DNA of 64,000 nt from Bifidobacterium pullorum subsp. saeculare (lineage in GTDB: Bacteria; Actinomycetota; Actinomycetes; Actinomycetales; Bifidobacteriaceae): NCBI RefSeq assembly GCF_016899725.1, contig NZ_JACLYU010000004.1, positions 1-64,000 of the forward strand. Direction: 5' to 3'. The position numbers and the translations under genes are program-made. Within the stretch, counting starts at the first letter, position 1. Each line of letters begins with the position of its first letter. This document shows, piece after piece, positions 57,376 to 64,000 of the stretch. The notes beneath the pieces are model-generated. The model was not told the DNA's origin. It was given only the letters and a program-made list of their open reading frames with translations, and did not search any database.

Positions 57376-58002
57376 CTATGCCTCCGCCTCGGCCTGCCAC
57401 CGCACCACCAGTGTATCGACCTGCTCGCACATCCGCGCCATCGGCTGGGTGGAGTCGATGATGACGTCGGCGATGGCCTCGCGCTCGGCCCGGGTGCCCT
57501 GGTGGCGGATGCGGTCGCGCGCCTGCCGCTCGCTCATGCCGCGCGTGGCCACCATGCGGCGGATGCGCGTGGCCTCGGGCGCCTCGACGGAGACGATGTG
57601 GTCGAAGCGGAAGGGCAGGTCGGCGAGCACCTCCGCCAGCAGGGGCACGTCGTGGACGACGATGGCGTGGGGATGGCCCGAGGCGGCGTCCGCCCGTTCG
57701 GCGCGGGCTACGGCCTGGTAGATGAGCGGATGCTCGATGGCGTCGAGGCGTTCCCTGGCGCCGGGGGCGGCGTCGGGACCGAACACGCGTTCGGCGACCC
57801 AGGCGCGGTCGAGCGTGCCGTCGGGGCCGATGGCGTCCGGGCCGAACGCGGCGGCGATCGCCGGCAGCGCCGCTCCCCCGGGTTCGACGACCTGCCGTGC
57901 CAGCGCGTCGTAGTCGATGTGCAGGCAGCCGCGTTCGCGCAGCCGGGCGGCCACCGTGCTTTTGCCGGCGGCGATGCCCCCGGTCAGGCCGATGCGGATC
58001 AT
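57376..58002 (-). CDS. coaE: Dephospho-CoA kinase
   Basis: 208 residues. Last step of coenzyme A synthesis. P-loop [17 protein letters not shown] at residues 5-21, [16 protein letters not shown] with the catalytic Asp, [40 protein letters not shown] and the lid [13 protein letters not shown] with Arg residues. No fused UPF0157 domain as found in mycobacterial CoaE. It lies between rpsA and uvrB. ATG 58002 follows GGGGAAGCG. Confidence 0.94.
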   Translation of the reverse strand: MIRIGLTGGIAAGKSTVAARLRERGCLHIDYDALARQVVEPGGAALPAIAAAFGPDAIGPDGTLDRAWVAERVFGPDAAPGARERLDAIEHPLIYQAVARAERADAASGHPHAIVVHDVPLLAEVLADLPFRFDHIVSVEAPEATRIRRMVATRGMSERQARDRIRHQGTRAEREAIADVIIDSTQPMARMCEQVDTLVVRWQAEAEA

Positions 58003-58031
58003 CGCTTCCCCTTGTCCCCCGTCCTATGGGA

Positions 58032-58064
58032 ATGCCCGGCCCCCGCGAGGCGGGGACCGGGCAT
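58032..58064 (-). terminator. Hairpin terminator of rpsA
   Basis: TGCCCGG-C-CCCCGC pairs with GCGGGG-A-CCGGGCA (one internal mismatch, GAG loop), 27 bases past the rpsA stop on the minus strand, followed there by TTCCC. A weak tail allows some read-through into coaE. Confidence 0.7.
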
Positions 58065-58090
58065 GAGGTCAGGCGCTATGCCTTATGCGC

Positions 58091-59563
58091 TCACTTGCCG
58101 AGCAGCTGATCGCGCAGGGCGGCCAGCTGGTCGGAGTCAGCGAGGGTGCCGGTGGAGGTGGACTCGGAGGAGTAGTTGGAGACCTCCTCGACGCGCTCCT
58201 CCTTGGGGCCCTGGCCATCGGCGGCCGCGGACTCGGCGGCATGCTCGATCTCGTTGGCCACGAACGCCTTGTGCTGCTCCCACAGGTCGTGGGCGGCCGC
58301 GTACTGGGCCTCCCACTCCTCGCGCTGCTTCTCGAAGCCGGGGATCCACTCGTTGGTCTCCGGGTCGAAGCCCTCGGGGTACTTGTAGTTGCCCTGCTCG
58401 TCGTACTCGGCCGGCATGCCGTACAGCGCCGGATCGAAGTCCTCGGAGGCCGGGTCGACGGAGTCGTTGGCCTGCTTGAGGGACAGGGAGATGCGGCGGC
58501 GGTCCAGGTCGACGTCGATGACCTTGACGAACACGGTCTCGCCCGGCTTGACCACGGTCTCCGGGTTCTCGACGTGACGGTTGGCGAGCTCGGAGATGTG
58601 CACCAGGCCCTCGATGCCGTCCTCGACGGAGACGAACACGCCGAACTGCACGATCTTGGTGACCTTGCCCTTGACGATCTGGCCGGGGACGTGGGTGCGG
58701 GCGAAGCGCTGCCACGGATCCTCCTGGGTGGCCTTGAGCGACAGGGAGATGCGCTCGCGGTCCAGATCGACGTCGAGCACCTCGACGGTGACCTTGTCGC
58801 CGACCTTGACGACCTCGGACGGGTGGTCGATGTGCTTCCAGGACAGCTCGGAGACGTGGATCAGGCCGTCCACGCCGCCCAGGTCGACGAATGCGCCGAA
58901 GTTGACGATGGAGGAGACCACGCCCTCGCGGATCTGGCCCTTCTTGAGCTGCGAGAGGAAGGTCTCGCGCACCTCGGACTGGGTCTCCTCGAGGTACTGG
59001 CGGCGGGACAGGACCACGTTGTTGCGGTTCTTGTCGAGCTCGAGGATCTTGGCCTGGATCTTCTGGCCGATGTACGGGGTGAGGTCGCGTACGCGGCGCA
59101 TCTCGACGAGCGAGGCCGGCAGGAAGCCACGCAGGCCGATGTCCACGATGAGGCCGCCCTTGACGGCTTCGATGACGGTGCCCTCGACGACGCCGTCGAC
59201 TTCCTTGATCTTCTCGATGTCGCCCCAGGCGCGCTCGTACTGGGCGCGCTTCTTGGACAGGATCAGACGGCCTTCCTTGTCCTCCTTGGTGACGACAAGG
59301 GCCTCGATCTGGTCGCCGACCTGGACGACCTCGTCGGGATCGACGTCCTTCTTGATGGAAAGCTCGCGGGAGGGGATGACGCCCTCGGTCTTGTAGCCGA
59401 TGTCCACGAGGACCTCGTCGTGATCGATCTTGACGACGGTGCCCTCGACCAGATCACCATCGTCGAAGTTCTTGATGGTGGAATCGACTGCCTTGATGAA
59501 ATCCTCCTCAGTGCCGATGTCGTTGATGGCGACCTTGGTGATCTCAGTGTTGTTCTCTGCCAT
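58091..59563 (-). CDS. rpsA: 30S ribosomal protein S1
   Basis: 490 residues. Four S1 RNA-binding repeats start near residues 37 (GDLVEGTVVKIDHDEVLVDI), 123 (VVEGTVIEAVKGGLIVDIG), 209 (IREGVVSSIVNFGAFVDLGG) and 294 (IVKGKVTKIVQFGVFVSVED), the four-domain form of actinobacteria. The C-terminal 100 residues are polar and acidic (EFDPALYGMPAEYDEQGNY...). S1 melts mRNA at initiation; leaderless mRNAs common in actinobacteria need it less. Start ATG 59563 has only a weak purine-rich upstream site. First gene of the rpsA-coaE-uvrB-terC run. Confidence 0.95.
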   Translation of the reverse strand: MAENNTEITKVAINDIGTEEDFIKAVDSTIKNFDDGDLVEGTVVKIDHDEVLVDIGYKTEGVIPSRELSIKKDVDPDEVVQVGDQIEALVVTKEDKEGRLILSKKRAQYERAWGDIEKIKEVDGVVEGTVIEAVKGGLIVDIGLRGFLPASLVEMRRVRDLTPYIGQKIQAKILELDKNRNNVVLSRRQYLEETQSEVRETFLSQLKKGQIREGVVSSIVNFGAFVDLGGVDGLIHVSELSWKHIDHPSEVVKVGDKVTVEVLDVDLDRERISLSLKATQEDPWQRFARTHVPGQIVKGKVTKIVQFGVFVSVEDGIEGLVHISELANRHVENPETVVKPGETVFVKVIDVDLDRRRISLSLKQANDSVDPASEDFDPALYGMPAEYDEQGNYKYPEGFDPETNEWIPGFEKQREEWEAQYAAAHDLWEQHKAFVANEIEHAAESAAADGQGPKEERVEEVSNYSSESTSTGTLADSDQLAALRDQLLGK

Positions 59564-59688
59564 GTAGGTAATGGTTTCTCAATAGTGGATGGATAATGAT
59601 TCGATATTCAGTTATGAGGTCCGTATGCGCCGGGCACACAAAAGCCCAGAATACTAGGGAGCGTGCCCAAGCAATCCGGGCGTGTCGC

Positions 59689-59710
59689 GCGGCCGGGCGC
59701 CCGGCCGCGG
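59689..59710. terminator. Perfect 22-bp palindrome after folD
   Basis: CGCGGCCGG, loop GCGC, CCGGCCGCG: a 9-bp all-G/C stem directly after the folD stop (minus strand) and upstream of rpsA. No T tail; a G/C-only terminator or protein-binding palindrome. Confidence 0.6.
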
Positions 59711-59713
59711 ACG

Positions 59714-60595
59714 CTACGCGGTCAGCCGGCGCTCGGCGATGGAGACGACGTTCTCGAGCAGCATCGCGCGGGTCATCGGCCCGACGCCGCCGGGGTTGGG
59801 CGTGTAGGCCGAGGACTTGGGGTAGCAGGCGGGGTCCACGTCGCCCTTGATGCGCCAGCGGCCGGCCTGCCCGTCCCAGACGCGGCTGACGCCGACGTCG
59901 ACGAGCACGGCCCCCTCGGCCACCATGTCCGGGGTGACGAAGCCGGCGGAGCCGACCGCGGCGACGATGACGTCGGCGCGGCGCGTGTGGGCGGCGATGT
60001 CGCGGGTGCCGGTGTGGCACAGCGTGACCGTGGCGTTGATGTCGCGGCGGGCGAGCATCAGGCCGATGGTGCGGCCGATGGTGATGCCGCGGCCGAGCAC
60101 GCACACCTCCTTGCCGTCCAGGTCGATGCCGCCGCGCTCGAGCAGCGCGATGACGCCGCGCGGGGTGCATGGCAGCGGCGTGGCGGGCCAGCCGTCGAGG
60201 TGGAGCACGAGCTCGCCCAAGTTGGCCGGGTGCATGCCGTCGGCGTCCTTGGCGGGGTCGATGAGGCCGATGATCCGGTCCTGGTCGACGTCCGCGGGCA
60301 GTGGCAGCTGCACGATGAAGCCGGTGCAGGCCGGGTCCTCGTTGAGGGAGCGGACGGCGTCGGCGATGGCGGCCTCGGAGGCGTCGGCGGGCAGGTCGCG
60401 GCGGATGGAGCGGATGCCCACCTGCCCGCAGTCGGCGTGTTTGCCGGCCACGTAGCGCACGGAGCCGGGGTCCGCGCCGACGAGCAGCGTGCCCAGCCCG
60501 GGAGCCACGCCGTGTTCCTTGAGCCGGGCGACGCGGTCGGCCAGGTCAGCCTTGATCGCGGCGGCCGCGGCCTTGCCATCGAGCTTCACCGTCAT
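59714..60595 (-). CDS. folD: Methylenetetrahydrofolate dehydrogenase/cyclohydrolase
   Basis: 293 residues. Interconverts 5,10-methylene-, methenyl- and 10-formyl-tetrahydrofolate with NADP. Catalytic Tyr-Lys pair in [69 protein letters not shown] (nucleotide loop) and [25 protein letters not shown] replaces the more common VIGRSxIVGxP. ATG 60595 (MTVKLDG) follows AAAGGA about 11 bases upstream; a longer in-frame start at 60634 lacks one. Divergent from the metal-transporter cluster. Confidence 0.95.
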   Translation of the reverse strand: MTVKLDGKAAAAAIKADLADRVARLKEHGVAPGLGTLLVGADPGSVRYVAGKHADCGQVGIRSIRRDLPADASEAAIADAVRSLNEDPACTGFIVQLPLPADVDQDRIIGLIDPAKDADGMHPANLGELVLHLDGWPATPLPCTPRGVIALLERGGIDLDGKEVCVLGRGITIGRTIGLMLARRDINATVTLCHTGTRDIAAHTRRADVIVAAVGSAGFVTPDMVAEGAVLVDVGVSRVWDGQAGRWRIKGDVDPACYPKSSAYTPNPGGVGPMTRAMLLENVVSIAERRLTA

Positions 60596-60652
60596 GCTTG
60601 CACGGTCCTTTCCATGTGAGGTGACTGGGTGCATTGTAGGCTATCGTTGAAG

Positions 60653-60676
60653 CCGATGGGCTGGCTTCCCCATCGG
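60653..60676. other. Hairpin in the folD / metal-transporter divergent spacer
   Basis: CCGATGGG (60653-60660) pairs with CCCATCGG (60669-60676), loop CTGGCTTC, followed by TTGTGCTT on the plus strand. It lies in the leader of the binding-protein gene, 45 bases before its start; it could be an attenuator or operator. Confidence 0.45.
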
Positions 60677-60721
60677 TTGTGCTTATGACCGGCTCAAAGA
60701 CGTTCCCGGAAGGCGGAACTC

Positions 60722-61867
60722 ATGGACATTCACGCGCATTGGACGAAGCGTCTGGCCGCGGCGCTGGCCGCGGCGGCCGCGGTGGCGGCGCTGGCCGCCT
60801 GCGGCTCGCCCACGGGGCAGGGAGGTCAGACGGACCCGGACAAGAAATCGGGGCAGGTGCCGGTGCCGAACGGACCGATCGTGGTGGTCGCCTCGGTCAA
60901 CCAGTGGGGCTCGCTGGCCGAGGAGATCGGCGGCGAGGACGTGCAGGTCACCTCCGTGCTCTCCTCCACCGGCGTGGACGCGCACGGCTTCGAACCGAAG
61001 GCCGCCGACCGGGCCGCGCTCTCGCGCGCGGACGTGGTGGTGGCCAACGGCGCCGGCTATGACGCCTGGGCCACGAAGTCGCTGCGCCAGGACGTCCTGC
61101 TCGTCTCCGCGGCGGATATGGTGGGCGCCATGGAGGGCGACAACCCCCATCTGTGGTTCTCCAAGGATGCGCGCGCCGCGATGGCCAAGGAGCTGGCGGA
61201 TGCGTTCGCCAAGGAGCGGCCGGGCAAGGCGAAGGACTTCCAGCGACGGCTCGAGGCGTGGCAGGGCCGCGAGAATCGGTTGGACGAGCTCACCGACGGC
61301 TTCGCGAAGGCGGACAAGGGCGCCTCCTACGCGGCCACCGAGGCCGTGGCCCATTATCTCATGGCCGACCTGGGCTTCGAGGACGTCACCCCCACCGGCT
61401 ACGCGCAGGCGGTCGCCTCCGAGGGCGAGCCGGCGCCCGCCGACCTCAAGGACTTCCAGGAGGTGCTCAAACGGCACGAGGCGTCGCTGCTCATCGACAA
61501 CCCGCAGGAAGCCTCCGACGCGGCGGGCATGATCGTCGACGCGGCCGGGCAGGCGCAGGTGCCGGTGATGGACGTCAGCGAGCAGATGCCCGGCGACCAT
61601 GCGACGCTTGTCGGCTGGATCAACGCACTGGTCAACCAGATCATCGACAAGGTCGATCCCTCCTACGGATGTGATCAGGCCGACGAATCCGACGGGACCG
61701 ACGGCGCCGGCGAATCCGACCCGTCCGGCGAGGCCGGCGGGTCCGACCACGCCGAGTCGGCCGACGGCGCGGACGGGAAGGACCAGGAGGCCATCGGACG
61801 CGTCTGCCCGGCGGACGGCGCCGACGCGCAGGGCCAGCCGGACCAGCGGAGCGACCAGGACGAATGA
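60722..61867 (+). CDS. Metal ABC transporter substrate-binding lipoprotein (ZnuA/TroA/PsaA family)
   Basis: 381 residues. Lipoprotein signal: KR, poly-Ala hydrophobic core, lipobox LAAC with Cys near 27. The cluster A-I fold has likely metal ligands His in VDAHGFEP, His in NPHLWF, Glu in ATEAVAHYL and Asp in VPVMDVSEQ. A His-His-Glu-Asp set is typical of manganese binders (PsaA/MtsA); zinc binders usually have a third His. No His-rich loop. After the fold ends near residue 315 there is an acidic, Ser/Gly/Asp-rich tail of about 65 residues bounded by two Cys, unusual for the family. Followed by its ATPase and permease genes; 69 bases lie between this gene and the ATPase, including a Zur-like box. 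Confidence 0.9.
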   Translation: MDIHAHWTKRLAAALAAAAAVAALAACGSPTGQGGQTDPDKKSGQVPVPNGPIVVVASVNQWGSLAEEIGGEDVQVTSVLSSTGVDAHGFEPKAADRAALSRADVVVANGAGYDAWATKSLRQDVLLVSAADMVGAMEGDNPHLWFSKDARAAMAKELADAFAKERPGKAKDFQRRLEAWQGRENRLDELTDGFAKADKGASYAATEAVAHYLMADLGFEDVTPTGYAQAVASEGEPAPADLKDFQEVLKRHEASLLIDNPQEASDAAGMIVDAAGQAQVPVMDVSEQMPGDHATLVGWINALVNQIIDKVDPSYGCDQADESDGTDGAGESDPSGEAGGSDHAESADGADGKDQEAIGRVCPADGADAQGQPDQRSDQDE

Positions 61868-61895
61868 GCCGGGAGGGAACGCCCGGTCATCGCTT

Positions 61896-61914
61896 ACTGA
61901 GAATGGTTGTCAGT
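61896..61914. promoter_or_regulatory. Zur-like box upstream of the metal ABC ATPase gene
   Basis: ACTGAGAATGGTTGTCAGT, with the 15-base core TGAGAATGGTTGTCA fitting the actinobacterial Zur pattern TGANAATNNTTNTCA. It ends 22 bases before ATG 61937, in the gap between the binding-protein and ATPase genes, so the ATPase and permease may have their own zinc-responsive promoter. Confidence 0.6.
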
Positions 61915-61936
61915 ACCGCTTGAGAGGATGGGCGCC

Positions 61937-62821
61937 ATGACCATCCATTCCACACAACGATCCGACGACTGCATCGTGTTCCGCGACGCGGCCGTCACCC
62001 GCGGAGGCCGTCTCATCTGGCAGCACGGCGACTTCGCGATTCCTCAAGGCTCGGTCACCGCCATCGTCGGCACGAACGGCACCGGCAAGACCACGATGAT
62101 GATGGCCGAGCTCGGCCTGGTGCCGCTGAGCCACGGCTCGGTGACGGTGCTGGGCAAGCCGGCCGGCGCGATGAACCGGCAGATCGGCTACGTGCCTCAG
62201 AGCTACGCCGCCGACATCGACGCGAACCTCACCGCCGAGCAGTCGGTGCTGCTGGGACTGACGGGCACGCGCTTCGGCATCCGGCCGGTCACCAAGACCC
62301 AGCGCCAGGAGGCGGCCCAGGCGATGCGCTTCGTGGGCCTGGAGGGCAAGGAGCGCTACCGGCTGTCGGAGATGAGCGGCGGCATGCGCCAGCGCGTGGC
62401 CATCGCCCAGGCGCTGGTGTGCCGGCCCCGCCTGCTCATGCTCGACGAGCCGCTGGCGAACCTCGACCTCGCCTCCCAGCACGCGCTGGTGCATGTGCTC
62501 GCCCGGCTCAACCGGGAATACGGGATGACGATCCAGATGGTGGCCCACGACCTCAACATGCTGCTGCCGATCCTCACCGGCGCCGTGTACCTGCTCGACG
62601 GGCACCCACATTATTCGGCAATGAACGAGGTGCTGGACTCGGATCTGCTCACCCACCTGTACGGCACCAGGGTGCAGGTCGTCACCACGCCGCAGGGCGA
62701 CATGTTCGTCACGCCCTCCCCCGACCAGACGGGCGACGCGCCCGTGGACACGCATACGGCGGCCGAGGTGGTCGCCTTCCATCACCATGGCGCCGAGGCC
62801 GGCGCCGGCAGGGAGGACTGA
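61937..62821 (+). CDS. Metal ABC transporter ATP-binding protein (ZnuC/MntB-like)
   Basis: 294 residues. ABC ATPase with Walker A VGTNGTGKTTMMM near 45, Q-loop IGYVPQSYAAD, signature LSEMSGGMRQRVAIAQAL near 145, Walker B LLMLDEPLANLDL and switch VAHDLNMLLP. The C-terminal tail (residues about 250-294) ends with AAEVVAFHHHGAEAGAGRED; the His triplet may bind metal. ATG 61937 is preceded by GAGAGG. The permease gene starts one base after its stop, so the two are coupled. Confidence 0.92.
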   Translation: MTIHSTQRSDDCIVFRDAAVTRGGRLIWQHGDFAIPQGSVTAIVGTNGTGKTTMMMAELGLVPLSHGSVTVLGKPAGAMNRQIGYVPQSYAADIDANLTAEQSVLLGLTGTRFGIRPVTKTQRQEAAQAMRFVGLEGKERYRLSEMSGGMRQRVAIAQALVCRPRLLMLDEPLANLDLASQHALVHVLARLNREYGMTIQMVAHDLNMLLPILTGAVYLLDGHPHYSAMNEVLDSDLLTHLYGTRVQVVTTPQGDMFVTPSPDQTGDAPVDTHTAAEVVAFHHHGAEAGAGRED

Positions 62822-62822
62822 C

Positions 62823-63659
62823 ATGGGCAAGGGCATCGGATTCGCATTCGACCCGGACTGGATGGACGTGCTCACCGCGCCGTTCATGGCCAACGCCTTC
62901 GCGGCGGGGCTGTGCATCGCGGTCGCGGCCGGCGCCATGGGGTATTTCACGATCGCGCGCAAATCCACGTTCGCGGCGCACGCGCTGGCGCACATCGGGC
63001 TGCCCGGCGCCACCGGCGCGGTGCTGCTGGGGCTGCCGGTCTCCCTGGGCATGGGCGTGTTCGCGCTGGGCGGGGCGCTGGTCATCGGCGCGCTGGGGCG
63101 CAAGGTCTCGGAGCGTGACATCGCCACCGGCACCGTGCTCGCCTTCGCCACCGGCCTGGGCCTGTTCTTCGCGCGGCTGTCCTCCTCGGCCAGCTCGCAG
63201 ATGCAGTCCATCCTCTTCGGCTCCATCCTGACCATCAGCGACGGGCAGGTGCTCGGCTTCGCGGTGTTCGACGTGCTGCTGCTGCTCGTGCTGGCCGTCA
63301 TCTACCGGCCGCTGCTGTTCAGCTCGCTCGACGAGCAGGTGGCGCGGGCCAAGGGCGTGCCGGTGGGGCTGATGAACGTCGCGTTCATGGCCATCATGGC
63401 CGGCGTCATCACCATCGCCGTGCCGGCGGTGGGCACGCTGCTCATCTTCGCGCTGGTCATCACGCCGGCCGCCACCGGCAACATCGTGGCCCGCTCGCCG
63501 TTCAAGGCGATGCTGGTCGCCTCCGTGCTGTGCCTGGTGTCCATCTGGGGCGGCCTGGTGCTGTCGGCGATGTTCCCCGCTCCCCCGAGCTTCATCATCG
63601 TGACGCTGTCCACGCTGTTCTGGGCGATCGCGCGGGGCGTGCAGCACCTGCGGCGCTGA
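62823..63659 (+). CDS. Metal ABC transporter permease (ZnuB-like, ABC-3 family)
   Basis: 278 residues, about eight membrane helices. ABC-3 pattern: FMANAFAAGLCIAVAAGAMGYFTIARKSTFAAHALAHIGLPG at residues 20-60 (given as consecutive short segments FMANAFAAGLCIAV, GYFTIARKSTFAAHAL, AHIGLPGATGAVLLG), ARAKGVPVGLMNVAFM near 180 and VGTLLIFALVITPAATG near 215. GGGAGG precedes ATG 62823. Last gene of the three-gene importer. A short hairpin at 63651-63672 overlaps its stop. Confidence 0.92.
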   Translation: MGKGIGFAFDPDWMDVLTAPFMANAFAAGLCIAVAAGAMGYFTIARKSTFAAHALAHIGLPGATGAVLLGLPVSLGMGVFALGGALVIGALGRKVSERDIATGTVLAFATGLGLFFARLSSSASSQMQSILFGSILTISDGQVLGFAVFDVLLLLVLAVIYRPLLFSSLDEQVARAKGVPVGLMNVAFMAIMAGVITIAVPAVGTLLIFALVITPAATGNIVARSPFKAMLVASVLCLVSIWGGLVLSAMFPAPPSFIIVTLSTLFWAIARGVQHLRR

Positions 63660-63674
63660 CCGGCCAGCGCCGGC

Positions 63675-64000
63675 TCAGTCGACCAGGGCGGTGGCGATGG
63701 CGGCCAGCCCCCGCCCCTCGCCGGCGAAGCCGAGGCCGTCGGTGGTCGTGGCGGTCAGCGAGACCGGGCAGCCGGCGGCGCAGGACAGCGCCGCCTCGGC
63801 CTCGGCGCGGCGCGTGGCCATGCGCGGACGGTTGCCGATCACCGTCACCGAGGCGGACAGCGGCGTGCGTCCATGGGCGTTGAGATGGGCGACGGTCTCG
63901 CGCAGCATCGCCAAGCCGTGCATGCCGGCGCCATGCGCGCCGGAACCGACGCCGAACAGGCCGCCGATGTCGCCCAGGCGTGCCGCGGACAGGAACGCGT
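63675..64000 (-). CDS. ispF: 2-C-methyl-D-erythritol 2,4-cyclodiphosphate synthase, 3' part (5' end outside window)
   Basis: About 108 C-terminal residues. The reading frame continues past base 64000. Family signatures visible: ARLGDIGGLFGVGSGAHGAG, ASVTVIGNRPRMATRRAE and the C-terminal TATTTDGLGFAGEGRGLAAI with the CDP-ME2P-binding Thr-Thr-Asp. The enzyme forms MEcPP in the MEP isoprenoid pathway. Any fusion to IspD cannot be judged here. Convergent with the metal permease gene. Confidence 0.93.
   Translation of the reverse strand, partial: AFLSAARLGDIGGLFGVGSGAHGAGMHGLAMLRETVAHLNAHGRTPLSASVTVIGNRPRMATRRAEAEAALSCAAGCPVSLTATTTDGLGFAGEGRGLAAIATALVD

Overview
The window is about 64 kb of a high-G+C actinobacterial chromosome, almost certainly a Bifidobacterium. 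The strongest evidence is the bifid-shunt trio: an 825-residue xylulose-5-phosphate/fructose-6-phosphate phosphoketolase followed by pta and ackA. Actinobacterial gene orders support this: rpmE-prfA-prmC-tsaC-wecA, rpsA-coaE-uvrB-terC and polA next to an ANTAR response regulator. The species cannot be fixed from this sequence; the G+C-rich housekeeping genes point to one of the higher-G+C species of the genus.

Layout. 1-2.4 kb: a decaying L-rhamnose locus. The right end of an IS3-family element is fused to a 5'-truncated L-rhamnonate dehydratase, followed by a keto-deoxy-rhamnonate aldolase frameshifted by a tandem duplication, and an intact IclR regulator. 2.5-12.6 kb: housekeeping genes (PIF1-like helicase, orn, guaB, wecA-like, tsaC, an O-acetyltransferase on the other strand, prmC, prfA, rpmE, tRNA-Met, an orphan ECF S component). 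12.6-21.4 kb: an unknown 144-residue protein behind a palindrome-rich spacer; a ROK repressor divergent from xylulokinase with a shared operator; a small membrane protein; and a lower-G+C ChvE-GguA-GguB type sugar ABC operon. 21.4-27.0 kb: an accessory segment with a frameshifted IS256-family element, an 811-residue protein of unknown function with a glycine-rich membrane region, small broken ORFs, short direct repeats and a DUF4143-type ATPase. It sits directly beside guaA.

27-36.3 kb: guaA, xfp, pta, ackA, aroA. 36.4-42.1 kb: a jetA-jetB-jetC (Wadjet/MksFEB) condensin operon with no jetD nuclease gene. 42.2-46.1 kb: a multi-spanning membrane protein, tRNA-Pro followed by about 300 bases of strong hairpins, and glgX. 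46.1-64 kb: a Nudix hydrolase, a Nif3-like protein, polA, an ANTAR regulator, tRNA-Leu, a second Nudix hydrolase, pyk with a LacI-type operator upstream, terC, uvrB, coaE, rpsA, folD, a metal ABC transporter with a Zur-like box inside the cluster, and the 3' part of ispF.

How the genes work together: xylB feeds xylulose-5-phosphate to Xfp. Acetyl-phosphate from Xfp goes to acetate and ATP through AckA, or to acetyl-CoA through Pta. Pyk supplies the lower branch, and GlgX releases stored glucose. The ABC sugar importer probably supplies pentose or another monosaccharide. The points most worth a second look are the JetABC operon without JetD, the 811-residue protein/ATPase island, and the decaying rhamnose locus.
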